From Ciona intestinalis (lineage: Eukaryota > Chordata > Ascidiacea > Phlebobranchia > Cionidae), in the NCBI RefSeq assembly GCF_000224145.3, contig NC_020173.2, forward strand, positions 3,449,620-3,513,619: a DNA stretch of 64,000 nucleotides, written 5' to 3'. The notes beneath the pieces are model-generated. The model did not search any database and was not told the origin of the DNA. It saw only the letters and a list, made by a program, of their open reading frames with translations. Shown here in pieces: positions 1-12,865 of this stretch. The position numbers and the translations under genes were made by a program. How positions within the stretch are numbered: position 1 is the stretch's first letter; every line of letters starts with the position of its first letter.

Positions 1-79
1 CTCGATTAACAAATATGACAGCGAGTCTCTAAGTGGCAAATTTTACAAAATATTGTGGTTTCTCAGCCAGTATTTTGTG

Positions 80-3000
80 TCACACTTCGGTTCCAGCATC
101 TTTTGCCTCTGGGGCAGAGGTGTTTGCTTCTGAAGCAGAGGGGCTTGCATCCGGAGCTGAGGAGCCTTCCACTTCTTCATAAACTTCTTCTTCTTCTGCA
201 CCATCATCTTTGGCGTTTGCGTTAGGAACCCATAACCCAGAATCCACACATCTAAAGATTGGTTTTTAAGGCGAATGTAACTTGGTTTATCCTCGTGTGG
301 CCGAAAAACAACAGTTGTTATACCACGGATGTTCTGTTTCACACACCTCGTGCCAACTTATGAGTTATTAATATGATACTTTGTGTTTTATGGAAGCTTT
401 TTTGTATGGCTGATAATTTGGACAACCCATTAGTGAACACTGCACAACCACTTTGTGACGACTTCGGGTGTTAGCAGTAACTGCAGTATTTCAGTATTTA
501 AAGGCCACATATTGTAATCCTACATCAAACAAATTTTTTCTAGTTTTTTCCATTGTTAGTTTTCGCAAGAAAAATGCTAATAAAATCAGTGCAACATTTT
601 TTCAGAACACAATATAATTTTTGGCATTGACATTGCTGCGATAACAGTTTTAACATTTTTAATGAAGCAAGAATATTGCTTAAAATATTAGGTTTATGGT
701 TTACCTATTTGTATTTTTAGCTTTATTAATTCATGTCAATGTTAATTGGAAGTTTGGAACACAACACAATTTTCCCTTCGTGAAATTTATATTAAAGCAT
801 AATATAAAAAATATCAGTTTAGTTGGTAGAATATAATATTCCTAAACATTAGCAAAATCATCTGAAAGATTTAAAATCAGGTGGCATTTTCAATAGATCT
901 GCTTCCATGTATGTCTACTATCTATTCTACAGTAATACACTGCCTCATCCTATACATTACAACATAAAGATATTGTAGTTACAAAATGATTACCTTTTAA
1001 TATGATACTTAGCTTCTTCTTGATCCATTTCACTGATGGCTTTCTGTAACATTGGTATGTCTTGCTTTTCAAAGCATTCACGTAGCACCTGTAAATAATG
1101 AAAATTTAAAAAGATATTTAACTCGCTATGTATTCCTATAGGATTTTACAGCAAGTCAGATAATTCCTAGTAATGTTTGAAAACTTCTTATTAATGTATG
1201 GCTGACAAATTAAACAGCCAATTTGCAACACTAAGTTAGTGCACAAGTGTTTTACTCATAGACACATTTTCTCACAATAGTAACATCGGTGAGCCTCGAA
1301 CCAGTAACCTTTCTGCTAGAGAAAGAAACACCAACAACTGTACACAGCACACACATCTAAGGTTGCAGAAAAAAATAAAACCGGCATTCTATTCTATGCG
1401 GGTCCCACAGCGTAACAAGTAACAAGCTATGGGAGCAGATATTTGGGGTCAAATTTTGACATGAGATACTCAGTTACTGTACCTGGGAATTATTATTTTC
1501 TAAACATATTTATATGCTTATTTTTGTTTAATCTGAAAAATCTTGTCAATTATAAAGGTAAAGTCTTAAATGTAAGACACAAGTACAAGACAATGCGTTT
1601 AATTTATCATTATACTATGTGCTACAAATTCAACATTTTTATCATTGCCGCGTCTTCACGAGACATACCGCAGGTAGCGTTTCCATCACATCAGCAGGAT
1701 GCAATCCTCCAGGTCCGAGCTCCTTCTGTCTCTCTTCCTCCTCGTATTTCTTTATCGCCTCCTGGATACGAATTTCTGCTCTCTCTGAAGAAGAATAAAC
1801 AGGATTTTTTATCTTTTACAGTAAAATAAAACTGGAATATTTGCTGAAAATGTTTATTGAATAACACAGAAACTATACATAGAAGTAAATAGATCATGTG
1901 CAAAAATTCGTTTTTGATTCTGTTTCTGATTGGCCCATTAAATATTTTCAGAATATTATTACGTAGTAAGAATTAAACTTTGTGCCTTCTATGTAACCTG
2001 TGTCGCTATAAAAATTACCAAGCTTTATGTCTTACTATGAGGTAAAGGGGCCTGGGTGTTAGGGTAATGAGCCAAATCTGGCAGGACCTTACCCAAAAGC
2101 ACCTCACCCACATAGAGTAGAATACTACAAGGTAAAAACTAAATAAACCAACAATTTTAGGTCAAAACAAGTCACCTTTCACCCTCTTTTTAAAAGAGTT
2201 TAACTCATCGTTAAAACTTTCCATGTAATCAGCATTGGACATTTCGAATCTGTTGAAGAAAGCATTGAAACAGTTTCGCGGGTCTGTGTCCATTTTGCTC
2301 GCAAGTTGCAGGATAAATTGGAGGACAATTGTTTGGTGGGCGACTTGTTCCATGAGACTTGTTTTCTGGTAAATATTAAGTGATTTTATCACATTTTCTG
2401 TTATATAAAGGTAAGATTCTACTGCTAGGAACACTGAGATATAGCCAAGAGTTGTTTTTATTATTACTACTATAATGCTAAGGGTTCTATAACATGGACC
2501 TCACCCGATGCTAAACCTTGGTAATATATGAGGTATCTTGCTTGGTCAAAGTTAGTGCTCCAGTTAGGCATTTATATATGTTGTTGTTGGTCATCACCAA
2601 AAACCAAAGTAAAATAAAAATATACCAAAATACCACAAAACACACAAAAAACAGCTATGTACTTCCACATATGCTAGGCGTTTACTATACCAAGTTTGTA
2701 TGAAATGCAATATTTATTTAAAATTTATATGGATTTAGTGCGATTTAAAAAGGTAAACATTGGACAATGAGCCAAATGGTGATTTACAGTCCGGTGACAT
2801 GTTGTCAAGAATCTAGTGACAGATGTTTTCTGCTTTCTATATAAATATATGAAGGATGTAATTAAACTTAACCATACCTCATCCACTTGTAAGTCAATAC
2901 ACCAGATCACCAAATAGTTTGCTGCTTTCTCAGAAACCAGGTGTGGGTTTTCTTGCAAGTATCTACGCAATATGTTTTTCACATTGATAAAAAAATCGAA

Positions 3001-4454
3001 ATAAGTTGTATGTCACAAAAACTGGTCACATCTGACAAAAATTTACATAAAGAATAGAGTGCAATACTACTAAACCATTTGAATATATGTGCCATATATT
3101 CACATACATGTTACTCTTTTACATTTTTAATTTTTAGTCAAATTTAGATATCCGTTACTAATTTACTTTCGGTGAATTTTTATCTATTTTGCCCTATTTT
3201 TTGGAGAATAACAATATTTTGAAGAAAAATGGATAAAAGCATCACAACATAAGATGTACTTCTGCAGTAACAAAACTATTAATAAAATAAATTACTTGCG
3301 ACTGTCAGCTGCTTTACTAAGCATCCCATAATGTTGAAGTTGTTTTTCATTTTTTTGCTGGAACAACTTCTGCTCTTCAAATAATTCTTCTTCTGTTTTA
3401 TTTTTATCATCGTCGTTTGCTTTTCTACATCGACACAAAATGAATAAAAGTAACTTCTTGCGTGGCGGGGCAACATTAGTTTTTATGTGTGTTGTTTCAT
3501 TCACCTCGTGGCTGCTTAGGAGTTACCACATATGTAAATTGGTAATTTTGCTTTTCCACATTAAGGCTCTTAACTTATTTAAATAAAACATTAATTTACA
3601 ATGATTGTAATTTACAAAAAAGGTAAATTTTAATAATTAAAATATCCAAATTTATGTTTTGTATGATATGCAAAAAGAATAAAATCAACAACTAAAAATG
3701 TATAAGAAAATAGTCTAAATACCAAATAAATCCAAATAAAATAAACTTACTTATTTATCACGGATTTGCTGAAACCCTCTTTACAAATTGTATCAATATT
3801 CCATGGTTGCTCTTTCTCTTTTTTGAGCAATTCTCTCTCTTTCTTCTGGAACTCCTCCTCTTGTTTCTTGAGCTCCTCCTTGGTCATGCTCATCTTTTTT
3901 GCATCCGCTTCACTAAGAGCTTGGCTCTTCAATTTCTGTTCCACTTCTTGAAGCTTCTGCTTATGTGCTTGTTTGCCTGGAAACAACAAATACAACATGT
4001 TAGGTGGCTGTCGAAATAGGTGTGACAGGGTAGGCAGCCTAAATCAATGTAATGTATCCGTATCCTATAACTTATTGATACTGTTTTCATTTTTCTCTTA
4101 TTGCATTTTAAGAAAAGTAGGACTTCGTTTGACTAAAAAAGAAAAACTGCATGTTTCCAGAACGTCTTACGGTGAAATAGAGCTATTTTAGCTCCAGTGT
4201 TTAGATTTCGCAACAGTTGTCTGATCAAACAAATTATAGCAATATGGCTCCTAACTCAACATGTGAATAAAAAAGGAACAAATATACAAACCTTTTTCCA
4301 ATTGCTCTCTTTCCTTTTTCTGCTCTTCCATTCGTTCTACTCTTGCCTGATGTCTCCATCTGAACAAACTCGGTGTGTCAATGTTTGGATGTGTTTCATC
4401 TTCGTCGTCGGAGATTTCAATATGATCCCATTTACTGTAGTCCAGTCTGGACAT
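80..4454 (-). CDS. CDC37: Hsp90 co-chaperone CDC37
   Basis: CDC37 recruits client protein kinases to Hsp90 in the cytosol. Eight exons on the minus strand join in phase: 4454-4292, 3976-3751, 3424-3296, 2962-2878, 2365-2176, 1784-1669, 1088-994 and 251-80, giving 391 residues (human CDC37 has 378). The N-terminus carries the diagnostic block [20 protein letters not shown], which includes the serine followed by acidic residues that casein kinase 2 phosphorylates in other species. A long charged coiled coil follows (exon 2), then the conserved [10 protein letters not shown] and MEQVAHQTI segments of the Hsp90-binding middle domain. The last exon is an acidic, alanine- and serine-rich tail ending in TEV and TGA. 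The long ORF seen at 43-342 is a different frame from the real last exon. Introns hold SINE fragments. Only 79 bases lie downstream of the stop, so the poly(A) site is probably outside the window. Identification is very secure. Confidence 0.95.
290..500 (-). repeat. SINE copy in last CDC37 intron
   Basis: It contains CACCTCGTGCCAACTTATGA then GTT, and later ATACTTTGTG, matching the 3' module of the SINE seen at 26583-26640 and 61858-61970. The remaining part is diverged (GACGACTTCGGGTGTTAGCA near 459). It lies entirely in the intron between exons 7 and 8. Confidence 0.45.
1255..1345 (-). repeat. tRNA-derived SINE fragment in CDC37 intron
   Basis: The minus strand shows the B-box-like GGTTCGAGGCTC followed by ACCGATGTTACTATTGTGAG. 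The last part matches the TACTATTGTGGG seen in the SINE copy at 26583-26775. It lies in the intron between exons 6 and 7 of CDC37. Confidence 0.4.
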
Positions 4455-5896
4455 ACTTAATCGATTGTAAACTCAAAACGCGGAACTAAATACCTGCAGA
4501 AACAAAACAAATAAATATACGTATCTAGTCCAGTAAAATGAGCTCAGTAGTATCTAACAAGAAATGTACTTTACCAATATCATACGGGTGGCCATATAAC
4601 TAACTTCCGTTTTTCTGGAAGGCTCTTTAATAAAAACCGGGGATTTTTTAAAAAACGTTGTAGAATGCTCAGTACTTCTAGAATGGTCCCACTAAGTTTG
4701 GACGCCATTTTTGATCTATTTTTATATACAACAAAGGTTGTGTGGACCTTTGATAATAGCATACCCGAAAGAATATTATGCTTTACGGTTGACAATTTTA
4801 AAAAGATGTTCTATCTTACCCCAGCCTTTACGTATATTTACACGTCTGCGCGTGGAAGTTACGTTACGTTTCTAGCTCCTCCATAGCAAACAAAAGGCAT
4901 TCGTAGTATAACAACGACATCTTTGGTCAACACACAAAATGGCGTCAACGACTGACAACATTGAGTCGGCAAAGTTAATATTTGAAAATGATGCAATAAA
5001 TGTTTGCTCTTGTCGCTAAGCAAATTATAGTGCAATACGGAACTATATTGTTGTGTATACCTATGGGCGACTTTGTTGATTTATTTATTTCAGTTTCTGA
5101 ACAGTTTACGCAATTACCAAATGGTGCTGTAACATGGAGGAGCCTGTTTACCTGAGAAATTGATCAGGCTATGCGTTGGAAATCAATGCACTACTGAATT
5201 TTAATTTCTGGGTGTATTGACACTGTAGCGAGGGCGGTAAAGGTTTGATGAATTTTTGTTTAATATTCACGAGCCTTATTTAGCATGTAGGTGATACGAG
5301 AACGCTGCATAACCCAAAAAGTGGTACGCGAGTAGATACGTTTGAGAACCCTTGGACCAGATGAAAGCAGTAGTAGGGTGGGAAAAGATGAGACACATTT
5401 TCATTCTGTTTTCTCGTACCATATGGCAACAAACAAAGAACATTCAAAAAATCATAAAATCGTATACTTAAGACTCCCATAGACCGTTGTTAATTGATCA
5501 AAACACGATCAGAGTATTTAGATATTAAGTGTTAAATGTGTCCCAACTTACCTCGCAGTACTGTATATTGCGCCCTATGGGAGAATAAATAGTCAGGCTT
5601 CATATCGTGTGTAGAGTCTGTAGACCATATACGTATTTGTGTAGTTAAGTGAAAAACAATAAAAAATACCCTATTTCACCCGAATATGTTTTTCTACACT
5701 TGTATGTTCATAACAGTATTTGAAATGTCCAGGTAACCTTGCAAAGAATTGTTGTATTGGTTTGTAGAATTATTATTATTTTATATATTAAAAAAGAATC
5801 TTTGTTTCGATAAAACAGTTTTCTGTATATAAAGAGGTTTATATATAAAGAGTCAAATTTAGTTGGGTTTTGGTGTTACAAGAAAATACCACAAGT
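4455..5896. promoter_or_regulatory. Divergent intergenic region, CDC37 / coiled-coil gene
   Basis: This region separates the CDC37 start from the first firm exon of the plus-strand gene at 5897. It must contain the CDC37 promoter. An ATG at 4939 in good context (AAAATGG) opens 26 codons, but I could not join it in phase to the next gene, so it is either a non-coding first exon or chance. A MITE copy occupies about 5371-5553. No other gene is seen. Confidence 0.35.
5371..5553 (-). mobile_element. MITE copy (family A), decayed
   Basis: It begins TAGTAGGGTGGGAAAAGATG and ends with a degenerate GTGTCCCAACTTACC. The interior is the reverse complement of the consensus, with marks such as TTTTCTCGTACC and CCATAGACCGTTGTTAATTG. 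There is no coding capacity. Confidence 0.75.
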
Positions 5897-7254
5897 ATGA
5901 AACAGCCAAAGCCAAACTTAAACGATCCAAGAGAACAACGTTTTGACGAGAGACAGGCTTTTGAGATACGTTACTTAAGCGAGGTTTGTAAAATTTACCG
6001 TGTGTGTGTGACTGTCAATAATATTAACTTTTTTGTAGAAAATGGAAAAGTTGGAGCAGGAAAATGAAGGTTTGAAAAAAAAAGTTGCTGATCGTGATGC
6101 GGTATGTTTGGTTAAGCTGATTATTTAGATGTGTGCTCATTTTAATTGGTTATTTTATTATCACATGGGTCTACTATGTATGTAACTATTTATACAGGTT
6201 ATACAAGCGTTAAAGATCAAGCATCAAAAGATGTGGTATCAAAACAATGAAACAATGGAAGTTCAAGGAGAATGCGAAAGCCGTTTGCTGCAGGTTATAT
6301 TGGGCACGGAACAGCAGACGTATCCCGACGAGAACGTTTATGTTCAAATTCAAGATACAAAATATGGTGCGTTTTGTCTGTTTCTAATGTATAGTATAGT
6401 AATTGTGCTAAATATGGCTAACGATTACGGTTAAAACATAAACGCAGACACAAGAGTTACAAATATCTCTCCAACAACCAGTTCCCGAGAAACTGAAATA
6501 GAAGCTGATCGTCATGCAAGGTTAGCTGCTAATGACTTTTCAATATTAAGCATATTATCAAAATTACTCGACAGGCCGCCTACAGTATCCAGTCCTGCTG
6601 CTCCTGAGGCTGTATTAACCGAAGAACGAAGTCTACAAATGGCAGATGGTGACCAGAATCCGTCTACACTGCCTGGTCCTGTGGAATCGCTTGGAAATCA
6701 TCACCGCCAAATTCAACCAGCAAACGGCGATTTTGCTTCGTCTATTGTAAATATGTCGAGTGAGATGGAATTCCGAGCCCTATCTTTCTCTGATTTTCCA
6801 AGTAAGTATTTTTAACATTATTTTTCATTCACTTTGTACGGCAAAGAACATTATTAACATATATAATTCTATATTTATTTCTTTAGATTGTAACGATTAA
6901 CAAATTTCTTTAAACAAGATAGTTACGACAGTCGTTAAAAACACCCCATATTTTATAGTAGGGCGGGGATGAAGACAGGATACCTTTTTATTCTATTTTC
7001 TCGTCCAATTTGGTAGTAAACAAACAATAAAACTGTATATCCTCGCGTCTTCCACAGACCATTCTCAATTGCTTAAAACACCATCAGGATATTTGAATAC
7101 TTTGTGCTCAGGTGTCCATCTTACCCCACATAGCTATATATGTTGCATTTTTACAGCAGATTCGAATACCAGCTTAGATGAATCAAGTGGATTACGGAAG
7201 AAGGTTGTGCGCGCTTGGCGCAAAACACTCAACAAAGGAAGTTACGACATATAA
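5897..7254 (+). CDS. Unrecognised coiled-coil protein
   Basis: I do not recognise this protein. Five exons join in phase: 5897-5983, 6039-6101, 6198-6366, 6448-6801 and 7157-7254, giving 256 residues from the ATG at 5897. An upstream extension is possible because the frame stays open back to an acceptor near 5862. The first three exons are rich in charged and heptad-like residues (for example KMEKLEQENEGLKKKVADRD), consistent with a coiled coil of about 60 residues. Exon 4 is polar and rich in Ser, Pro and Thr, and so probably disordered. The short last exon is basic (RKKVVRAWRKTLNKGSYDI). The splice sites are good (for example GTATGT, GTAAGT and TTTTTACAG). A MITE lies in the last intron and ends only about 17 bp before the last acceptor. 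No membrane segment or signal peptide is seen. Coding status is likely; function is unknown. Confidence 0.7.
6955..7139 (-). mobile_element. MITE copy (family A) in last intron
   Basis: It is flanked by TATAGTAGGGCGGGG on the left and CCATCTTACCCCACATAGCTATA on the right, with the family interior in reverse orientation. It lies in the last intron of the coiled-coil gene and its right end is about 17 bp from the acceptor at 7156, so the branch point is probably inside the element. Confidence 0.75.
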
Positions 7255-8292
7255 TTGTAAACACCTGATGCTGCTGCTGGTTACGCAAAACTTGTATTGT
7301 ACAAAATGATATACAACGAGTCATATGATGTAGTATATAACACTACAATTACCGCTTCTTGTGTATGTATTATTGTATTAAGACAGTTGACAACCTTTGT
7401 ATATATTCCTTTGGACGTTACGAAATTATGTTACATAAACTCATTAAACAAAATATAAATTTAAAGGGCCTAAACACACCCCAAATGTACTTCGCTTTAA
7501 TCGATAGAGTGTGTTTTTCTAATTCCAACGACACCTTACTTGTTTTAATCGGTTCTGTATAACCAAAGATATTCCAGCTCAAACACCGTAAAATTCAAAA
7601 AACTGATTTGAAAGTTGCGTGGCGAAAAAAATTGAGAAGTGTACTACCCACGTGACAAACACGTCACAAAATTGTTGAAGCGTGGTCGCTCTCATTCAGA
7701 AAGGCGAGAGGCAGTATTTTCAGCGAAAAACGAGAGAACTAAAAAAACGCAAAAAAGCACAAAAAAAACGCAGGTTTCGCTTTAATGAATGAATCAGTCA
7801 CGTGACTAGTANNNNNNNNNNNNNNNNNNNNNNNNNNNNNNNNNNNNNNNNNNNNNNNNNNGACTGTCAAAACAGTAGTATTTTGACGTATACAACGTGA
7901 TTAATGCCATGACAACAGGAAATTGTCAAATGTAATATTACGTTAGGTAGTAAAGGACAATGTTTCAAATCCGGTACGTATGTAAAAACAGCCTACGTAG
8001 AAGTTTATGGGTTAACCCTAGAAGTGCATAAACACTTTCTGGTCAGCTTTAATACAAACATGACAGCCCTTTGTATGATAAAAAGATTTTTATATCAAAT
8101 ATTTCTTTAGTGAATCAAAAGTCAAAAAAAAGATAAAATTTTACTTCTGATATCACTAACAATGGTTTTAGCTTTTTTAAAAAACCAAAACGTTTGAAAT
8201 GAAAACCGTATTATACACATTCAGACTTTTATGTTTTTTATCGGAAATGCCAAAAACGATTCTTAAAACTCCAGTTATAAAACCCAACTTAC
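7255..8292. other. Intergenic stretch containing assembly gap
   Basis: This stretch between the coiled-coil gene and NADK2 has no convincing gene. It holds A-rich sequence near 7740-7780 and the N run at 7812-7861. The final exon of NADK2 should lie here on the minus strand but is not found, so it may be in the missing sequence. Confidence 0.5.
7812..7861. other. Assembly gap (50 N)
   Basis: A run of exactly 50 N, probably a placeholder for a gap of unknown size. It falls where the NADK2 terminal exon is expected. Confidence 0.99.
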
Positions 8293-11200
8293 CGAACATG
8301 TATCTTGTTGCCGGTTCCATATGGTTTGTTGCATGAATATACCTTGTTTTGCATTGGGTCTCGAACAGCGTACAACATCTTAGGTATACTGGCCTCAAAT
8401 ATAAACGAACGGGCAAATTTTTCGGTCACTACATGTATAAAAAGATATGTCGAATTTTTAAGAACTACAAATTTTACATAAGAGTACACCCTACTTGATT
8501 ATTGTATAATTAAAAAAAAGTTCTTCAATATTTTTACACTTACCATCATTTACTAAATCTGGGTCAACCGGGACAGTTTTGTTGTTGTTGCTTGCTATAT
8601 CACTTGCTGCTTCCAAAACTGACCTGACAGACTCTTTATGCAATCTACATATGTTATACGACCATGCAGTTGAACCTGTGCCTGTGGAAACACATATACC
8701 CGAGCTCTTCTGTTTCTCAGGTGGTCCGTCATCTACTTGGAACTCATAGTAAGAGGGGCTGGGAAATAGAATTAATGGTGTCAACTCAAGTCATTCTGTG
8801 TGATTTGGTCAATGCACTGTATTGGGTACTCATGTTAAAGAACATGCAATTTTTTTTCTAAAACTTACACTGAGGCAAGTGATTCCCCAATAAATATTTC
8901 ATTCAAAGCAAGGACTGGTAACTTTTTACTGTAAACTTTCTGCTGTACGGATGGTGAACCTGTTGAAAAAAAAACATTTTTTTATTAATATAAACATATT
9001 ATAGGTCGTATTTATTTAACATTTTTAAATATGATAAGAAAACCAAAATTATTCAAACGAAGACTAAAAAAATGTTAACCTTGGACAAGACGCTGTTTTT
9101 CACGATCGATTAAAAACGAGTCATCATCAGAATCATCAACACTAAAATAAGTTGCAGCGGTTCGTTGTAATCTTTCACGCATTCTGTGTTGAAGGATTTG
9201 TCCATTTTCAAGAGCTTCAAAATTTGTTTCTGTGCCGGTCATTGTGACCCTTAACCGCTGTCTGTACAACCACCTAAACAGAGGAATTGCTTATATACTT
9301 GAGTTACCACTAAACAAAATTCTGTTGATAACTACAGACTCTAAATTTTCTCTCAAAAAGTTAATATTGAATTTTTTTGTAAATTTCTGTTTTTTTTAAT
9401 TTTTAGTTTGTTTTAACCCATATTTTATTATGAAGAATTACCTGAAACGACTTTCTGAAATCTTATCCAAAGCTTCGTCAAGACTGTAGCTGTATTTGGC
9501 TGGCAGACATAAATGTCCTTCCGAACTAAAAGGATAGTTTAACATAAAAAATAAAACACATATTAAAAAAATGTACAGATAGCCCAAACATTAGCAAAAA
9601 AATTCAAGACCAAATAACAAAAAAAACACATATAAATAGAATAAAACAAAAATTTAAGTTAAGTAAACAAAACTTATACCGTTCTGCATCAGTGTTGATG
9701 CCAATGAGAGGTTTATTTCGATTTAATATTTTGCTGGCAGCTGATAGAAAAGTTCCATCTCCACCAGCAGTTATAATGGCGTCTGCCCAATCCACTGCAT
9801 CCTATGCACAAAAAGGTATGTTATATTTTTTAGTTAGTATTAATAAATTAATGCATAGGTGCAATATTTTGAAATGCAGATGAGGCAGGGGTAATTGGAC
9901 ACACGTACTAGTTAATGCATTTCATTAAATTGTATCCTACCCTGCCACTCTAGGTTTGGCACCTATGAATGAATAAATCAATGTAAATAACGTTATGTTG
10001 TTATTTACTAAAACACATTGAGAAGTGAAATGAAAACATTATTATAGGATGCAGATACATAGTATAATATACTGCAATTAACAAAATAGCATATTAACAT
10101 TGATATGCACCTACAGACTACTTAAAGTAAAACTGCTGCTTATGGATTACCATCATTATGCAACTATATAAACAAACTAAAAGACATAATTAGAGTGAGG
10201 GGTCAACGAAATACACTGGCGGCCTAAGGGAAAATAGGAGGTTCATAAAATACGAATTGATACAAGTTTGCAATTTTGCAAGTTCAAGCATTTTTATAAC
10301 AGCCAATGTTTATCAAAAAAAGTCTTAGCTGAAACATTAACTTAGAAAAAAACTCTTTAGAAAAAAAAATAGTTAAAATAAAACCTTAGAATATTCTGTA
10401 TGACCACGTGTGCACATCCTGTATTCTATTCCTCTTCGCTTTAAAACATCCAACAAGTTGTTCATTGTTTGCATGTGTTTATTGTGTTGAGCAAGCAGAT
10501 TTTCATAGTTAGAACCACGATTACTGAGCTGTAAATACACAGGAGCACCAAGGTTATAACTTACATGACCTAATTAGGAAGAGATTTTTTGTGATATAGT
10601 ATACATAATTAAAATGATTATGTTTAGTTTGTATTAAGCTAAAGAGTTAAAATTGTTTCGAAAAATCCTATTGTTTTATTCGTCTAAAATAACCTATTAA
10701 TTAACACATCTAAGTTTGCTCACCATGGTTTTAAATTCCTCTTCAGAAAAGCCGCTGTAACGTTGCTTTTCAAACTCGTACCTAGTCATTTTGCCAACAA
10801 CTGCAACTTTGTTTAACTTCAATACAGGTTTATCACTGTTGCTAGGTGACGAAACTTCATTCTGGTTGTTGTCATCAACAAAGTGAGTACTTCGTCGATT
10901 TGATGATGCTGCTGCAGTTGCCATTGTACGAAAAGTTCCTAAAATATTAATCGTTTGATATTTGAAAATATGTAGGTTGGCTTCAGATAAGTTCTTGTAT
11001 TTTTTAAAAAGTTTCTGAAAGATATTTTCACACAGTTCAGACATACAGTACCTAACACTGTACATCTACATGGGTGTGGCAACTAAACAAATCATAAACT
11101 GAACGTATTCTAACCTATATATGTCTTATATGCTGTTTCTTAAAGTTAGAGCTACTCAGAAGTACACAGTAATCTCCAGTTTTATACCAATTGCACCAGC

Positions 11201-11451
11201 AATTTGCAAAAGATAACTACTAGCTTGACAAATAATAATTATACACAATAGTAATGCATCCTACCCTGTGACACTCCTTTTAGTTTGAACGATCTTGACT
11301 CACTGATGCACGCGGAAAGACGAGCAAAAGTTCGAAAACTGGAAAGGTTATGCAAAGCAGTTAGGGAAATTCCGCAATGCTCAATCACAAATTGTCGAGC
11401 ACATTGTGGGTTATTAATCCAGCAATGCTTGAGACACAAAGCAACTTTCAT
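8293..11451 (-). CDS. NADK2: Mitochondrial NAD kinase 2, 3' end missing
   Basis: NADK2 phosphorylates NAD to NADP in the mitochondrial matrix. Nine exons join in phase: 11451-11265, 10938-10724, 10528-10385, 9801-9680, 9525-9442, 9273-9080, 8959-8869, 8758-8544 and 8428-8293, about 462 residues. Exon 1 encodes a basic, serine-rich presequence (contains SSFRTFARLSACISESRSFK) suited to mitochondrial import. Residues about 195-199 are the GGDGT nucleotide-kinase motif, followed by the conserved KPLIGINTD. Exon 7 has LALNEIFIGESLAS and exon 8 has QVDDGPPEKQKSSG and STGTGSTAWSYNI, both close to vertebrate NADK2. Exon 9 ends at a good donor (CG|GTAAGT), but the expected C-terminal exon (the conserved VVDGG..F.FNDG region of about 30 residues) is absent from the sequence down to the N run at 7812-7861. 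The gene is therefore partial in this assembly and probably intact in the animal. Confidence 0.93.
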
Positions 11452-12159
11452 TCTTTGAGCTTATTTAATTGCAGGTCACTTTTTTTTAGTTTCATTAGCG
11501 AAGCAGCTGCACTACTAACTCAACTGCAAGAGCAACTATAAACGCCTCCAGCGCAATCAGCAAAAAAAAGAGAGTAAGTACCGTTTCGCTCGAATGCTCG
11601 CATCAACAAAATATCTGAAGTCTCCTTTTGGGATATTCCCAATTCCACACCGTTGAAGAATAACTTCAAACTACACAGGTGCTATAAATAATGAAAAATC
11701 ACATTGTGTGAGCAATAGGACGGTAGTTGTCAGTCTGGTTTTATACGAATCATAGGTTTTGATGACCAAACGGAAATGTTACCCAGAAAAAACAAGACAA
11801 ATCGCGGTCTATTGTTAGCACTAGGTTATCACGGTTCTTATGTGTCTGAAATGTCGCGGCGAATAAGAAGTTTCTCTTAATGTATATATTTACAAAACCC
11901 GTTTTTAATAATAACGTTTTTATAATATACGTGTCTCGTATTGTTATACACTGAACCCTGTAAGTGTAGTATAAAGTTTTTATTTCCGTTCTATACACCA
12001 CGACCCTCCCTTCTTATCGGGCTTATAAATATCTTACTGTAGCGTGACGAGGCATGAATCGCTTCATGTCTGGTTGTAATGCACCTAAGTGCGCGTGTGT
12101 TTAGTAAAACACATTTGTAACAAAACATGGTCTAGAAAAGTGTGTTCTCGGAAATACCA

Positions 12160-12356
12160 TATAGTAGGGTGGGGGAAGATGGGACACTTTTGGCACATGA
12201 TATCCAAATATCCTGATCGTCTTTTAAACAATTAACAACAATCTAGGGGAGTCGTGAGGATACGCTTTTATAATTCTTTGCATTTTCTTTGTTTACTGCC
12301 AAATTGGGCGAGAAAATTGAATGAAAAGGTGTCCCATCTTCCCCCAACCTACTATA
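12160..12356 (+). mobile_element. MITE copy (family A), near-consensus
   Basis: This is one of the best copies. The left end is TATAGTAGGGTGGGGGAAGA then TGGGACAC; the right end is the near-exact inverse, GTGTCCCATCTTCCCCCAAC then CTACTATA. It is about 197 bp long, flanked by TA-rich sequence, with no ORF of its own. The interior includes ATATCCTGATCG and CAATTAACAACA, shared by the other copies. Confidence 0.85.
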
Positions 12357-12865
12357 TATTTTACATGCACAGTGTAGGCGTGGGATACATTATTATAAAA
12401 AAAACGTTTTTAAACTACACCTCCCGGTACCAACGACCTACCTGAATAGGTGTCCCAAAATAATTTTCGATGCTAATCAGTAATTCAAGAGGAGACAACG
12501 TTGAATTGCTTTGGAAATTACAATACAGTTACATTCAGCTGACTATATTTAAAGACGCTTTTAATATTCACATTTTTCTCATCACAGGAAATATATTACG
12601 CCCATTCTTTCGGCTTAGCACTTTACATATTTAACTGACACTGGCCTGCTCAGATGAAAAGATTTGACCTATTTTTTATATACTATTATCCTATGCTTGT
12701 ACGTAAGACAAGAAAATCGCGCGTTGCATATGAAATACGAAACATCAGCGCACATAACACGTCATAAAAGCAAGCCTTACCGCTGGCGTTTAGCAATAAA
12801 ATATTATATTGGCAATTAGTGTGGCGAGATTTTATTGATTGTTTTCATTCTCGCAATGCCAGACG

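Noticed and set aside
43-342. 99-codon minus ORF over the CDC37 end
   Set aside because: It is out of frame with the real last exon (251-80), whose phase and acidic tail fit CDC37.
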